Positions 18,833-32,490 of a DNA stretch of 64,000 nucleotides are shown here, piece after piece. The notes under the pieces were generated by a model. That model worked only from the letters and a program-made list of their open reading frames with translations. It searched no databases and had not been told where the DNA came from. The first letter of the stretch is position 1. Each line of letters starts with the position of its first letter. The stretch comes from Serripes groenlandicus (lineage: Eukaryota; Mollusca; Bivalvia; Cardiida; Cardiidae): NCBI GenBank assembly GCA_031761405.1, contig JASEVX010000013.1:37824743-37888742 (forward strand), written 5' to 3'. The position numbers and the translations under genes are program-made.

Positions 18833-20316
18833 TTGTGGCGATTGGTTTGACAATCGCCACAATGCTAACAGAAACAACAACAACGAAAAATATTTACATA
18901 GTCGGTTTTGAACAATCGGTTGATATTTTTTTTCCTTACTGCAAACTAATTTACTCACATCCGTTATAGTTCCATCATTGATGCAGAGACGTGATTAATA
19001 ATAATTATGTCAGTGCTACTTTAGTACCGGATTGTTAGTAATATTTGAGTTTTATCGAGACATTATCTACATAGAGTTAAAATATGTAAATATTATCTTC
19101 GTTATGATTGGGCAGATAATAAATATCATTGCGCGTTCTATCTGCCTTGCAAATAACTCTGACCATACTCAAATCTGGAAATTCCAAAAGGTTCTATAAA
19201 TAGCTCGCGAGACTATCTCAATATTATAAACGCTTTATTGTGTAGTTGTTTAAATATATGAAAGCGTCTAGATGATAAGACTGGTTTACAAAGGTTTAAA
19301 GGACACACGATGTCAGTGTGTACACACGTTATGTATACACGTCTGCACGTTCTCGAGTCAATTAGCAATCAATGCTGAAAGTGTAGCCTAATTTAGTTTG
19401 GAGATCGAGCATTATAATATATGCCTATATTTTTATAAATTGAACAGTTTGGCAAATAGTGAAATTTTGCTTTTTGAGCATGTTTTGTGTTTGTTTTTGC
19501 ACTCACATTATTCGAAGCAGTTTAACAACCTCAGAGACATATAAATACACTGTGTTTATATGTCTCTGACAACCTTCAATCATGCAATGTGAAGGGACTA
19601 AATTGAACAGACCTGTTTAATATCGGACACCATTGAAACAAACACCAAATGGTGATGAACATGTGATTACCCGAACAATTTAGATTACAAATAGCCATTC
19701 TAATGAGCTAAAACGGTAGTCTATCGAATACCAACTAGATTTTTCATAACTTTGGAATGGCCTAATTTTGAACACATCATGACCAATTTCAAAACGTAAC
19801 TAAAAAATCACCAAGACAACATTCTGGCAAACTAACATTATTCTACTGTCAAAAGATGCAGGGTTGATACATTTTCAAATTTACCCGCACCAGAGTCATC
19901 GCAAGCCCTACACCGATATACTGCTTGTTACTTTGCAGGATTTTCCACACGATCGCCACTACAGTGCCATTGGCGCCTTGATTCACCAATGCCCATATGG
20001 GCTATCAGTCTATGTGTAAAACACCTATTTGCTTGGAAAGTATGTTGTGTGGAGTACTGGTGTAAGAAAGCTAGGAAACACATGAAAATATCTTCTTTTC
20101 CAATGGAAGTTGATATAAATAAATGTTAGACAAAAAAATCGCTAGCACTAAACCTTACGTTGTTCGTGACTTTGTTTCGTTCAAAAGAACGAACGAACGA
20201 ACGAACGAACGAAAATGTTATTATAGTGTTATTATAGTGACATATGTTATTTACAAATACAAATAATTTCAATAATAAACTTCCACAACACACGGTCACA
20301 TTGAGCCTACATGTCA
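18833..20316. other. AT-rich intergenic DNA with short relics
   Basis: No gene is seen. The stretch holds a short near-perfect hairpin at 19,532-19,568 (CAGAGACATATAAA...TATATGTCTCTG), an internal SINE family 1 fragment at 19,984-20,085, and a GAAC microsatellite of about six units at 20,187-20,212. Confidence 0.6.
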
Positions 20317-23300
20317 ATATATATGGGCCACTCCATGGGAAAACCGGTGATAGTGACAGCATTTTCGATTTTGGGATTTTTACATGTTCATATAGTCCAA
20401 CCTGTCTAGTTTTGAATGATATATATGTGGACTTCGTATGACACATATTGACGCCGTAATGGACGTCAATAATAGACGTGTGTTACTAATTGCTGAAATG
20501 ACGTCGACGTCATTTTCATGATTTATGTTCGACGCTCAAACATTTACGTCATTTACAGCAAAGTTATCCTCAATTGTATCAAAATGGTTCGAGTACATTT
20601 TAAGTCATGCAACGTATAACTTCACCTGTAAAACAGTACTACATGGAATGGTAGTGCACTTTAAATCACGGCGTTTTGAACAAGATGTTAGGGTCGTGCT
20701 GAAATAAAATTACATGTATGACATGGTGTTGGTATTTCCTGTGATGCGCGAACAATAATTATACGTATCAACATGATTATTTGAATGCCGTCGGGTGCAT
20801 CGATTGCTTACAAACTTGGGAACAAATCCGGAAAATATATTCAATCTAGATCTACTATATCGAAGGAATTGAATCGCATATATTTAGATTCGGCTTTTCT
20901 TATAGTAATCGTTTAACGAGGACTTCTTTCAAATGTATCAAATTTCCTCAAACCTGTGTGGTTTGAGATTATAGCGACTTCATAAAGATCTGAGATCAGT
21001 GTCCGAGATCATGTCGGTGCACTACCAATTATCAATTGACAATAGTCAAACCAACTCTTTAGTACTCTTGGTTGTTTGGATAGTACTACGAAAGCTCCGG
21101 TCTGTCTGTGTTGTATAACTATAGTGTTGAATGACATTTAACAAATAACAACAACAAACTTGCATCACAATCAGAGTAGGCCTAGTTATATAAGTAAATT
21201 TAATTTAACAAATGATGATAATTGTTACCATTTTCTCTTATTTAAATTCAGATACGCAACATTCTGCTTTAATTTGTTATAATCAAACAACACTTGGTTC
21301 ATTAGTGGAGGAAGACATGGCAGTTGGGATCAATAGATAACAACATGTTCAGGTGTGGTTTTGTCAAATAAAACATTCAGATCTGCATTATTCTGCATTC
21401 ATGACAGCTGGTATAAATCGATAACAACATGTTCAGGTGTGTTTTTGTCAATTAAAATATTCATATCTGCAATATTCTGCATTCGTGACACCAAACCAAC
21501 CAATAGAGATTTTCAATCAATACCGATTTCATTTATATTTCATACTTAAGTTGGCTTTTAAAATTTCTTTCAAACTTACTCTCAGGAAGAATGTAAAACT
21601 GCTTGGACAAGGGCGACCTTGACCAGACTGAACAAATGCATAAGCTTATCAGGATTTCATTTGTCACAAATTCATGAAGATGATATTACCATATATATAT
21701 AATATAGCATAACTCTACATCATGTCCTATGTCATGTACCATGTAACATCTTGATTTGGATGCAGAATAAATAACAACCACCAGGCAGATCTTTCATCAT
21801 GTTGGCATCATGTAAAAGTGTACACCACCGCTGCAAGGCGGCTTTACATTGTATTGAAAAGAAATAAATACCCTTTACATTTACAGACAGTCAGTTGCCT
21901 AGAATGAATAATGGGTTGAATATTGCTAGAAAAACCTCATAGTAAAAACTACATGTTATCACCGTATAAACAGAAGTATCGTTGAAAGTGCAATTATCAA
22001 ACCTGAATCACAGGATACAGCATAAACCAAACAACTGGTCAAGATCCTAGCTTTCATCAAACTGCGTTTTCTCCATGGTTTAAACAATATTTAGAATCAT
22101 TGTTGCTTTATGAATTCATTAGATTACAACATAAACAGTTATTCCAGGATTCTTCTTGCCATCTTATACAAACCATTTTGATATAAGATCCATTTCTCCA
22201 TGATCTCAATCTGAGAAAAGACTGGTCTATGCAATCGTGTAATTGGATTCAAACGTAAACTTCTCGAAAGCATTGATAACTATATCTCCAATGGTTGAAG
22301 TTAAGATCATACTGAGATACGCGGATTGATCTAGATCTACACTGGTTCAATATGCCACGAATGTTTGTTTTTTATCTGGTCAAATAATTGAAAAACGAAA
22401 CTGAAAATGTGATAAATTGGCTTGTAATGTATTGTACCGTATGTATTTTTCATTTATACATAATCCATGTACATGTATGTAAGTCTATGAAAATTGAAAC
22501 CCGATTGTTTATGGCTTTCACGAATGAAACCCGCCTCTTAAACAGATTATACATATTATATATCTTCTATTATAAATGCAGATTGATGTAGTACATGTAG
22601 AATGGAACAAACATATGTCCAGGTCAGCCTCCTGCAAGTGCAACACCGGTTGAGAAATTATTTCATGATCAATATTTTTTACAAATCACGTATTAAAGCA
22701 TTAACGCAATATAGTACTAATAGCACCGTTTATCTGGAGTCGGTATGTTGTGTACATAATAGATTGAGCTGTTTTCTACTGTCTATGATGTTTTCGACAA
22801 GTGTATATTAAGATATACCCGCACATACATCACACATGAGCCAGGTGTATACCGTTTGTCAGAAGTATAACAAAAGGTTCTACATATACACCTAGATGCG
22901 GATTAAATTGTATGGATTTGCACGCATATCTGTTTCTTTAACGCTCGCAAATGCATGAAGGTTTGTTTTCGTTAAGCAACGCTCAGTTATACATCTATTA
23001 TTGAATAATAAGGAAACAAAACAATATGTTTTGTATCTGCAATTTCATCCGATTCACACGGTTTTATTTCATAGACTTTTGTTTTTCTATGACTTTAAGT
23101 TCAACACCTATCTGAGGGCTATATATTATATTTACTTTTCGCAGATGCAGATAAACTTTTTTCATACAGTCATGTATAACATCATAGCAGCGTTAAAATA
23201 TATTCAGTATGTATTTAAATTGATAGTTGATGGCAATGAATAGGTATTATATACACACGAATTTCACATGATCAAACCAAAAAAAAAAAAGAACGAAAAT

Positions 23301-23725
23301 GCGTATGTGTCAATGGTAAAAACCATTTCAAGACAACCTCAGAAACATATTTTTAATTCTTAAACATAAATGGATCATTGAAAGGGGGAATATTCACACA
23401 CTAAATAGTTAAACATATTGATAGACAAATATATCTGTTTACTAATCTTACACACTCGTGTTTGTTGGATGTTTTGAATTAATAATAAAGTGTTCTAATA
23501 AATTGGGCAGATTAACCGGCAGTAACAGTATTATTATATATCGCTCTTCATTTCATCCCTCGATGAACATGATGTTTATAAACCAAATCAAACTCTGTGT
23601 AAACATGTCATTTTACTTCAATGTCACTCACACACAAATGACGTCAAACTTTGAGTGATGATTACGTCATTTCTTATGCTATGTCACTATCACCGGTTTT
23701 CTCATGGAGCGGCCCATATACATAC
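20317..23725 (+). mobile_element. Large non-coding unit 'M', copy I, with inverted ends
   Basis: The left end (GGCCACTCCATGGGAAAACC, GGTGATAGTGACA) is the inverse of the right end (TGTCACTATCACCGGTTTTC, TCATGGAGCGGCCCATATAC at about 23,680-23,725). The inside (20,753 to about 23,420) matches 27,498-32,880 in the same orientation and 25,735-27,494 inverted. No long open frame is shared between copies. It is probably a large non-autonomous DNA transposon. Around 21,260-21,490 there is an internal tandem repeat of about 82 bp containing AACAACATGTTCAGGTGTG. Confidence 0.65.
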
Positions 23726-23870
23726 TTACAAACATTTACTTACACCTGCTCTCAGCTATCATACACAATTTGTTATATACAAACATAAATACATTCACAA
23801 AATCATTTGCATTCAAGACATATCATATAATCGTGTAAATTTATAAACAGACTGTGCATTTATATTCACA

Positions 23871-24133
23871 TAGCGACGAGGGCTGTCAATCCAGGGGTTG
23901 TGAGTTCGAACCCCAGCTCGGCCAACATTCTTTCCGACGTTTGACAAATGTCACTGTGACAAGCGTCATTCACCAATGGGCAAACAGTCTATGTGGAAAA
24001 GCAGGCAGTTGCTTGGAAAGTATGTTGTGTGGAGTACTGGTGTGGGAAAACCAGGAAATATATGACTAGGTGAACTGGCCGCCGTGATATGACTGAATTT
24101 TTTTTGAAAACGTCGTTAAACCCCAATCAATCA
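23871..24133 (+). mobile_element. SINE family 1, 5'-truncated
   Basis: It starts within the tRNA head (AGCGACGAGGGCTGTCAATC), has a good box B (GAGTTCGAACCCC), the full body, and a CCCCAATCAATCAA tail. Confidence 0.8.
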
Positions 24134-24180
24134 ACACAAATACAATATGCATAAGATATACAATTATACAGTAATATAAT

Positions 24181-24380
24181 ATAAATCAATCGTATAACCC
24201 TTTCCCACTTATATCAAATCTGCATTAGACATCTTTCAAAACATTTATGAAAATATATGGAATTTGTCTTTAAATGAAAGTAATATATTGAGTTGAAAAC
24301 CTGTGGCTAAAGGAGAAACTTTCATTTTGAGACGTTTTCAAAGTCGTCTGCTTGTGATGTATTATATGTGGGAAAGGATT
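24181..24380. mobile_element. Small inverted-end repeat (CAGACGAC/GTCGTCTG family)
   Basis: The left arm (AACCCTTTCCCACTTATATC, CATTAGACATCTTTCAAAAC) and the right arm (GTTTTCAAAGTCGTCTGC, ATGTGGGAAAGG) are inverted around about 100 bp of AT-rich sequence. This is the clearest two-armed copy of the motif scattered through the window. Confidence 0.6.
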
Positions 24381-24399
24381 GCACGGAATACATGTTAAT

Positions 24400-24780
24400 T
24401 TTTGACAATATTTAATCTGTTCTGCAGTACTCCAAGAAAGAAAGAAATAGACAGACCGTATAACGGATGGAAGCGATGGAATTGCTCAAATTTATCATAT
24501 TGTGCAAAGATTTCCTGCGTAACAATAAACTTATATATCCCAACAAATTTCCTTTATTTGTGTCAGATATATACTATTTATCACACGACAATGCTTGTAT
24601 CCGATGTAATATACCCATTACGTGTTTCTTTATATGTGACACGTGTAATATAACATGGCCAAGTCACTATTTGTGTATTCATCCGCGAATGTTTACACAG
24701 TGGTTGAGAACGTGTATCCGGTAAACACAAACGTCACGATAGATGGACGAGGTAAAGGAACCATTATCAGTTATAAAAAT
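24400..24780 (+). repeat. Decayed repeat shared with 48,870-49,150
   Basis: Phrases such as CACACGACAATGCTTGTATC, ATTCATCCGCGAATGTTTAC and GAACGTGTATCCGGTAAACA recur at 48,877-49,020 with about 10-15 percent differences. At 48,947 one version gives a 67-codon frame starting MTESLFLYSSANVYEM. Here the same frame is interrupted. Its nature is not recognised. Confidence 0.5.
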
Positions 24781-24937
24781 ATATTTTTGTGGGGTTAGTT
24801 AACATTCTATTAAGTATTACATGTTGGGACTATTTTCTGACAGCGAAAAACCGATTTTAAGATAGTGTTTCGTCATGTGATAAAAAAGAATATGACATTC
24901 GTTGTCATTTCATGAAGTATTATTAAACTCGTCCAAG

Positions 24938-25012
24938 AAATTTGTTATTAAGCTCGCAAAAAGGCTCGCTTAATTACAAATTTCTTGAACTCGTTTAATA
25001 AAACTTTATATA
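24938..25012. repeat. Short fold-back (CCAAGAAATTTGTTATTAAG arms)
   Basis: The arms TTAAACTCGTCCAAGAAATT and AATTTCTTGAACTCGTTTAA flank a GCTCGCAAAAAGGCTCGC centre. The same fold-back is at 49,186-49,263 in copy B. Confidence 0.65.
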
Positions 25013-25214
25013 AAATGGCAACTCATGTCAGATCCTATCTATATTTATCATTTATAGCTCTTTTCCATCGTTCTACCTCGATATTTCCGGAGTCGTCTGC
25101 CGAAACTTGTCACATTTGGGAAAAGGTTAACACGACAGTTCTCTCTAAATGATAAGACAGAGCTTACAAGTACTTGTGTAACGGATAAAAGGGTCAAATC
25201 ACTTTTCAATCTCA

Positions 25215-25465
25215 GTAAAACCAGACCTTAACATCGGTAGCTCGTATATATATGTATATAGTTCTGATGACTGCTCGATACAGGTCGACTCAGATTGACC
25301 TTTGCGTCAGCCAATCAAATTGTCGCTTACCCAATCTTACGGTGAAAACAGGTTAGATGACCCATATAAATAAACGGTGTAGAAAAGCGATAATTGTCGA
25401 GTGCTCCGATTGTATAGCAGGGGCGTTTGTTGTATCGTGCGCGATAACATTGGGCATAACAATGA
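25215..25465 (+). promoter_or_regulatory. Promoter-like module with CCAAT and TATAAATA
   Basis: CCAAT at 25,311-25,315 and TATAAATA at 25,375-25,382 are about 60 bp apart, a usual eukaryotic core-promoter spacing. The module matches 33,690-33,900 closely and the copy A and B intron stretches at 12,910 and 43,270 more distantly. No gene follows within 400 bp, only a short perfect hairpin (25,545-25,568, GGAAGCCGCC/GGCGGCTTCC). It may be an orphaned promoter copy or part of a repeat. Confidence 0.4.
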
Positions 25466-25544
25466 AAGGGATGAAATGAAGAGCGACATATAATGATATT
25501 GTTACAAGCTGGTTAATCTGCCCCATTTATTGGAAGAATTTATT

Positions 25545-25568
25545 GGAAGCCGCCATAAGGCGGCTTCC
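25545..25568. other. Perfect 10-bp-stem hairpin
   Basis: GGAAGCCGCC and GGCGGCTTCC are separated by ATAA. It is GC-rich in an AT-rich neighbourhood. No T run follows directly. Confidence 0.6.
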
Positions 25569-25734
25569 TGTAGGGATGCCTAGAAATATAGCACAAGGAG
25601 AATATTTAGACCTGCCAGTGTGACTGCATATCGGGATTTCTCTTTGTCCTTACTAAGTACATTAATTTAAGGTAATGACTTTTAAAACATACCTTTTACA
25701 CTCTATATACATGTGTGAGTTTTACAAATTAAAA

Positions 25735-27494
25735 AGAGTATATCTGCATCTGCGAACAGTAAATTGAATGATATAAAGCACTCAATAAGGTTTTGAACTT
25801 ATAGTCATAGAAAAACAAAAGTGTATGAAATAAAACCGCGTGAATCGGTTGAAATTGCGGATACAAAACACATTGTTTTGTGTCATTATTATTCAATAAT
25901 AGATGTATAACTGAGCGTTGCTTAACGACAACAAACCTTCATGAAACATTAAAGAAACAAATCCATACAATTTAATCTGCATCTAGGTGTATAGGTTATA
26001 TAACCATTTGTTATATTTCGGACAAACAGTATATACCTGGCTCATGTGTGATGTATGTGCGGGTAGATCTTAATCTACACTTGTCGAAAACATTCTAGAC
26101 AGTAGAAAATAGCTCAATGTATTATGTTCACAACATACCGACTCCAGTTAAAACAGTGATATAATTACTATATTGCGTTATTGAGAGATGGATCATAAAA
26201 TAATTTCTTAACGGGTGATGCACTTGCAGGAGGCTGACCTGGAAATATGTTTGTTTCATTATGTATGTACTACACCAATCTGCATTTATAATAGAAGATA
26301 TATAATATGTATAATTAGTTTAAGATGCGTGTTTCATTCGTGAAAGCCGTAAACAATCTGGTTTTAATTTTCGTAGATTTACATACATGTACATGGATTA
26401 TGTATACAGGGAAAATGCATACGGTGCAATACATTAAAAGCCAATTGAACGCATTTTTAGTTTCGATTTTCAATTATTTGACCAGATAAAAAAGAAAACG
26501 TTCGTGGCATATTGAACCAGTGTAGACCTAGAGCAATCCGCGTATCCCAGTATGGTCTTAATTGCAACCATTGGAGATATAGTCATCAATGCTTTCGAGA
26601 AGTTTACGTTTAAATCCAATTACATGATTGCATAGACCAGTCTTTTCTCACATACATAAGTTAGAAATATCATGCATACCTCATATATTTGTTTATATGG
26701 TGTGATGTTTTTTTTGGTCGGGGGTGTGGTTGGGGGGGGGGGGGGGGGTGGGGGGGGGGGGTGCAAAGGACTATCATGCCTCACTCAGTTGCATAACCAT
26801 AAAGTGATAGTATAACCAGTAATAGTAGTCATCGTTGAAAAAAAAATCATTTGATACCTATGCTATATAAACGATACTGCTAATTCAGTGGCTATCTAGA
26901 TTTTGACATGGATTGAGATCATGGGAAAATGGATCTTATATCAAAATGGTTTGTGTAAGATGTCAAGAAGGATCCTGGAATCACTGTTTATGTTGTAATC
27001 TACTGATCTCCTGAAGCAACAATGATTCTAGATATTTTTTAAACCATGGGGAAAACGCAGTTTCATGAAAGGATCTTGACCAATTGTTAGGTTTATGCTG
27101 TATCCTGTGATTCATGTTGGATAATTGTACTTGCAACGATACTTCTGTTAATACGGTGATAAGATGTATTTTTTACTTTTAGTTTTTTTCTAGCAATATT
27201 CAACCCATTCTTCATTCTAGGCAACTGAGTGTCTGTACATGTAAAAGGTATTTTTTGTTCAATGTAATGCCGCCATGCAGCGGTGGTGTACACTATTTAC
27301 ATGATGCCAACATAATGAAAGACCGGCCTGGTGGTTGTTATTTAATCTGCATCCAAATCAAGATGCTATATGATACATGCCATAGGGCATTAATGTACAC
27401 TTATTCTATAGTATATATATATGGTAAAATCATCTTCATAAATGTGTGACTAATGAAATCCTGATAAGCGTATGCATATGTTCAGTCTGGTCAG
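25735..27494 (-). mobile_element. Unit 'M', copy III, inverted and incomplete
   Basis: Read in reverse, this follows copy I from about 23,140 back to about 21,613, including the TAACTGAGCGTTGCTTAACG and AATCTGCATCTAGGTGTATA landmarks. At 27,494 it abuts copy II directly. A G-rich run interrupts it at 26,720-26,761. Confidence 0.7.
26720..26761 (+). repeat. G-rich homopolymer tract
   Basis: Two long G runs (16 and 11 or more) are separated by a T within a 42-bp G/T stretch. This could form a G-quadruplex and is also a likely sequencing-error hot spot. Confidence 0.9.
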
Positions 27495-27949
27495 GATAAT
27501 TCTACGCATCCACATGGTTATTTGAATGCCGCCGGGTATATCGATTGCTTACAAACATAGGGACAAATCCGGAAAATAAATTATATCGAAGGAAAATGAA
27601 TTGCATGAATTTAGATTTGGCTTTGCTGATAGTATCAGTTTTACGTGGTTTGTGATTATATAGCGACCTCATAAAGATCTGAGATCAGTGTCCGGTTCAT
27701 GTCGGTTCACTGTAGTCAAATCCAATCTTTAAATTATCTTGGTTGTTTGGGTAGTACTACGAAAGCTACTGTTTCAGTTGACAGAGCTAGAAACTCTGTC
27801 TGTGTTGTATAACTGAATGCATTGTTGAATGACTTTTAATAGATAACAACACACTTGCATCACAATCGAAGTACTCCCTGTTATATAAGCATTTAAACAA
27901 CGAGTCATTGATGTTTCAATACATTTGTGGCACACAGGTATGTGTAACT

Positions 27950-28225
27950 CTTCAAAAGCGTATTACTACAAAGATTTCAAATCATTATTGGACATGGAAA
28001 CATACCTAATGATTGAAATGCATTATATATATCGACGAGCATACATTTAAGGTCCTCTAACCACAGTTTAGCTATAGAAAGAGGACGCCATGACAACAAT
28101 GAGAAAATGTTTAGAGTTTGTACTTATTGTTTAAATACAAATACTTACATTATTGAAGACGATTTACATTTTGTATTGATGTGTCCGTTATGTGATACAA
28201 TACAAGCATATTGTATTGTATTGCA
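27950..28225 (+). pseudogene. LINE ORF2 C-terminal relic
   Basis: In one frame the sequence reads SSNHSLAIERGRHDNNE and then C-x2-C ... EDDLHFVLMC. This is the terminal zinc-knuckle region of a LINE ORF2 and clearly different from the one at 950-1,747. Upstream the frame is broken. Copy I of unit M has no such insert at about 21,195, so this is a separate insertion into copy II. An ATTGT-repeat tail (28,205-28,240) may be its 3' end. Confidence 0.65.
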
Positions 28226-28835
28226 TTGTATTGTATAGGTTAATTAAATTTAACAAATGATGATATTTTTATCATTTTCTCTTATTTATATTCAGATATG
28301 CAACATTCTATTTTAATTTGTTTTAATCAAAACCACACCTGGTTCGTCAGTGGGGAATACATGGCAGTTGGGATAAATAGATAACAAGATGTTCATGTGT
28401 ATTTTAGTCAAATCAAACATTCAGATCTGCAACAGTCTGCTTTAATGACAGCTGGGATAACTAGATAACGACAAAATCAATGCCAATTTCATTTATTTTT
28501 ATTTAAGTTGGCTTTTAACATTTCTTTCAAGCTTACTATCAGGAAGAATGTAAAACTGAACGGACAAGGGCATTCCTGACCAGGCTGAACAAGTGCATAA
28601 GCTTATCAGGATTTCATTAGTCGCAAATTCATAAAGATGATATTACCATATATATATAATTATATAGCATAACTCTACTTTAATGTCCTATGTTATGTAC
28701 CATATATCAATTTGTTTGGATGCAGAACAGATAACAATCGCCAGGCCGACCTTTCATTATGTCGGCATCATGCAAATAGTATACACCACCGCTGCATGGC
28801 GGCATTACATTGTATTGCAAATAAAATAAATACCC

Positions 28836-28975
28836 AATATTATAGGTTATTGCATCAATATGGGAAAATATTGTGTTGGACGAGTTCCTTTGGCTGAGTT
28901 GCCCGAGCTTGCGAGGGCAGAACTCCGCCGAAGGAACGAGTCCCAATACAATAGATTCCTATAATCATGCAATAA
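28836..28975. repeat. Imperfect fold-back with GTTCCTTTGGC/GCCGAAGGAAC core
   Basis: Arms around a CCCGAGCTTGCGAGGGC centre are inverted, including GGTTATTGCAT and ATGCAATAACC at the outside. Confidence 0.6.
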
Positions 28976-29240
28976 CCTTTTTATTGTATAATTTGATATT
29001 GGCTATTTAAAATGTGTCGCTTTGTTTGTTTTAAACACGTCACACTATTAGAAAATTAACAGTTGTTTTGGATTGTTTAGATAAATAAACATTAACGATA
29101 TATCGCGCAATTATACTCTCCTTTACGCTGGTTGCTAAGGTCGCGGAAAATATAATTTACGAATCGCCATTGTTGTCGATTCGAAATTGGAATCGTCGAT
29201 AAAATGATGTGTAACGCCTTTTTTAACAGTGTTTTTCATT

Positions 29241-29570
29241 AAGAACTCGTGTATTATCTTATTCTTGTATTTACGCCTGGATATTTGGGTTTTTATTATG
29301 ATTTAGATACCCCTTTAAAAGGTCCTTTTGACCTCGCAGTATGTTCAGTAAGAACTCGTGTATTATCTTATTCTTGTATTTACGCCTGGATATTTGGTTT
29401 TTTATTATGATTTAGATACCCCTTTAAAAGGTCCTTTTGACCTCGCAGTATGTTCAGTAAGAACTCGTGTATTATCTTATTCTTGTATTTACGCCTGGAT
29501 ATTTGGTTTTTTATTATGATTTAGATACCCCTTTAAAAGGTCCTTTTGACCTCGCAGTATGTTCAGTAAA
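29241..29570. repeat. 109-bp tandem triplication
   Basis: Three near-identical units begin AAGAACTCGTGTATTATCTT at 29,241, 29,350 and 29,459. Each ends with TTTTGACCTCGCAGTATGTT. The near-identity points to a recent event or an assembly artefact. Confidence 0.9.
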
Positions 29571-30681
29571 GCGAACACACATCTTTGATATAGATATAAA
29601 GGCTGCTGCGTTGATAAACTTCACATCGGAGGATAACAAAACAAATCTGAAGACCTACCTTTAAAACAATCATTTGCTTATTCATCCTAGCAGTTATGAA
29701 TCCCTCTTTATTTGTTGTTGATACACTTATAATAGATCGTCAGCGACAATCAAAACAACAATCGAGCAATATTATTGATGTACACGTCACATTATTACGT
29801 CAGAAACTACGTACGTATTTACTAGCATAGCTAACGCTATAAATAGACCAGATTAGGTTTTGAGTATGTCTATCGATTTTTCCACTACGTGTCATCTATA
29901 AAAGATGTACCAAACAATGTACTACGAACCGTATAAGCACAGCTTTTTCCTAGGACTATCAGAGAGTCGAACCTTGAGAAGATCACATCTGTAAACTGAT
30001 TCAAGTCCCGTCTACATTGATACACAGCCTAAACAACAAAGATGTTTTTTTATTTCATTTATATTTGTAAATATGCCTAATTAGTTGTTTTAACCATTTT
30101 AATGGCTTCACTTGCCTGCGATGCACTAAGCCCTGACAGTAACAAAGTAGAAGTAGAAGTTAGCTGGTCTCTAAATCATGAAAGGTTGGATGAGAGCACT
30201 TTGTAACGTTAGTGTATGGAAATAGTTCCGTCCTTAGCGTCACGTGAAAAAGATTCCAGTGCAATATCAACCCGTGCAATATCAAATGTTATTATATAAC
30301 CTATAAATAGACGCTTTTTCTTTGGCTGAAAAGTAACTTTTTAGAAATAATATCTTGCGATATGCACCGATTTTTCTGATATGCACCTGTTTTATAAATA
30401 GTAACAGGGGAAGACCGGGGAATCCCATGAGCTGCCTATTAATATCCTTCGCCTTTATCCGTAAGCTACGGAATTTTCCGAGGCGCGTTCCAAATGACCA
30501 CGGAAACTTCCGAAGCTCGTTTCGGATGATCATGATTAACTTCCATTGATCATTTCCTGTGTTTCCAAACGACAATAACTGTCAAAATGGAAAATGAACC
30601 GCCACCAACGCGCTTTGCGAACTTTTCTTTTAAGTTGATCAATATCAAAACAATATGATAAATTGAGGATTATATAATAAA

Positions 30682-30824
30682 ACAGTTATGGGCTTTTCAG
30701 CTGTTATACATGATGTTGATATGTACCAACAAAATCATTATTGACCTCGGCTATCGCCTCGGTCAATAATTATTTTTTTGGTGCATATCACATCATGTAT
30801 AAAAGCTGAAAAGTCCATAATTGT
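30682..30824. repeat. Fold-back palindrome, about 68-bp arms
   Basis: The arms (GTTATGGGCTTTTCAGCTG ... ATTATTGACCTCGGC and its inverse) flank a TATC loop. Only a few mismatches are seen. Confidence 0.8.
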
Positions 30825-32361
30825 ATACTATTGCATCCTTTGTTCATATGGAAACAAGAAGGAACAATATCAAAGTATACAATAAATTTACAGACAGTCA
30901 GTTGCCTAAAATGAATAATGGTTTGAATACTGCTAGGAATATGTCATAGTAATTATCTACATATTATCACCGTATAAACAGAAGAATTACATCATACAGC
31001 ATACATAAACCTAACAACTGACCAAGATCCTTCATCAAACTGCGTTTTCCCAATGGTTTAAAAAATATCTAGAATCATTGTTGCTTCTGGAGATCAGTAG
31101 ACAACAACATGAACAGCGATTCCAAGATCCTTCTTGTCATCGTATATAAACCATTTTGATATAAGATCCATGATCCCAATCCATGTCAAAATCTAGATAG
31201 CCACTAAATTAGCAGTATTGTATATTTAGGTATCACATGACATTTGTTTTCGAAAGATGACTACTGTCACTGGTTAATTAAACTATCACTTTATATATTC
31301 AAACGTAAACTTCTCGGAAGCGTTGGTGACTAATTTATTTAAGATCAGACTGAGATACGCGGATTAATATAGAGCTACACTGGTTAGATATGCCACTAAC
31401 GTTGTTTTTCTATCTGGTCATATAATTGAAAATCGAAACTGAAAATGTGTTAAATTTACGGACTCCACATGTACAACTGTTATCTACATTTTGTAGCAAA
31501 AAAAACTTTGAAGTCACATTTGGCACATAAACAAAAAACATATTTGTCGGAAAGCTAAAGTTAGAGATACAATGAATAACTGGAATTTCTTTGTATTTTG
31601 AACAATGACTGTTTTAAAAGACACCGATATTGGGATTTCTGAATTATATTATTTTTTTCCAAAAATGAATAGACTGACATTTTTTCATACGGATAACCTG
31701 TTATCAAAACCTGTAATATATTACAATATATTTATCTACTGCAATAGAAAAATGTTTAAACTTCCAGAAAATATATATTTTTTTTTCATATCTTGAATAG
31801 TTTTTTTTAGTTTTGCTTGCTACAAATGTCGGCACGGGTGATATTTTAGTATATAATTCAGTTACTTATCCCTCTTATCTACGTCCCTGACATAATCCAT
31901 GTACATGAATGTAAGTCTACGAAAATTGAAACCAAATTGTTTACGGCTTTCAAGAATGAAATACGCATCAGAAACTGATTATATATATTATGTATCTTCT
32001 TTTATAAATGCAGATTGATATAGTACATGCAGAATGAAATAAACATATTTCCAGGTCAGCCTCCTGCAAGTGCAACACCCGTTGAGGAAATATTTCATAG
32101 TCAATCTCTTTTACAAATCACGTAAGCCATAACGTAATATAGTTGGTAGCTGTGTACCTAATATATTGAGCTCTTTTCTACTGTCTAGGGTGTTTTCGAC
32201 AAGTGTATATTACGATATACCCGCACATACATCACACATGAGACAGGTGTATACTGTTGGTCCGAAGTATAACAAATGGTTATTTAACCTATACACCTAG
32301 ATGCGGATTAAATTGTATGGATTTGCAAGCTGATTCTTTAACGCTCGCAGATACATACATT

Positions 32362-32490
32362 TATTTATTTATTTATTGGGGTTTTACGCCGCTTTCAACA
32401 TTATTTCAGTTATATCACGGCGACAGTTCACTTATTCATGATCGCTGGGTAAACAAACCAGTAGTAGGCTAGAAAATGTGCCTTGCCAAA
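32362..32490 (-). mobile_element. SINE family 2 fragment, minus strand
   Basis: A TTTATTTATTTATTGGGGTT tail is followed by TTTACGCCGCTTTCAACATT and the reversed body ending in GCCTTGCC. The tRNA head is missing. It is inserted in unit M copy II and is absent from copy I near 22,930. Confidence 0.75.

Larger units (their letters stand above)
28837..30885. other. 2.05-kb segment inserted in unit M copy II
   Basis: Copy I continues across this point at 21,878. The segment opens and closes with fold-back structures (28,836-28,975 and 30,682-30,824) and contains the 109-bp triplication. No gene is recognised. A short frame at 29,467-29,664 is only a read-through of the last repeat unit. Confidence 0.55.
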
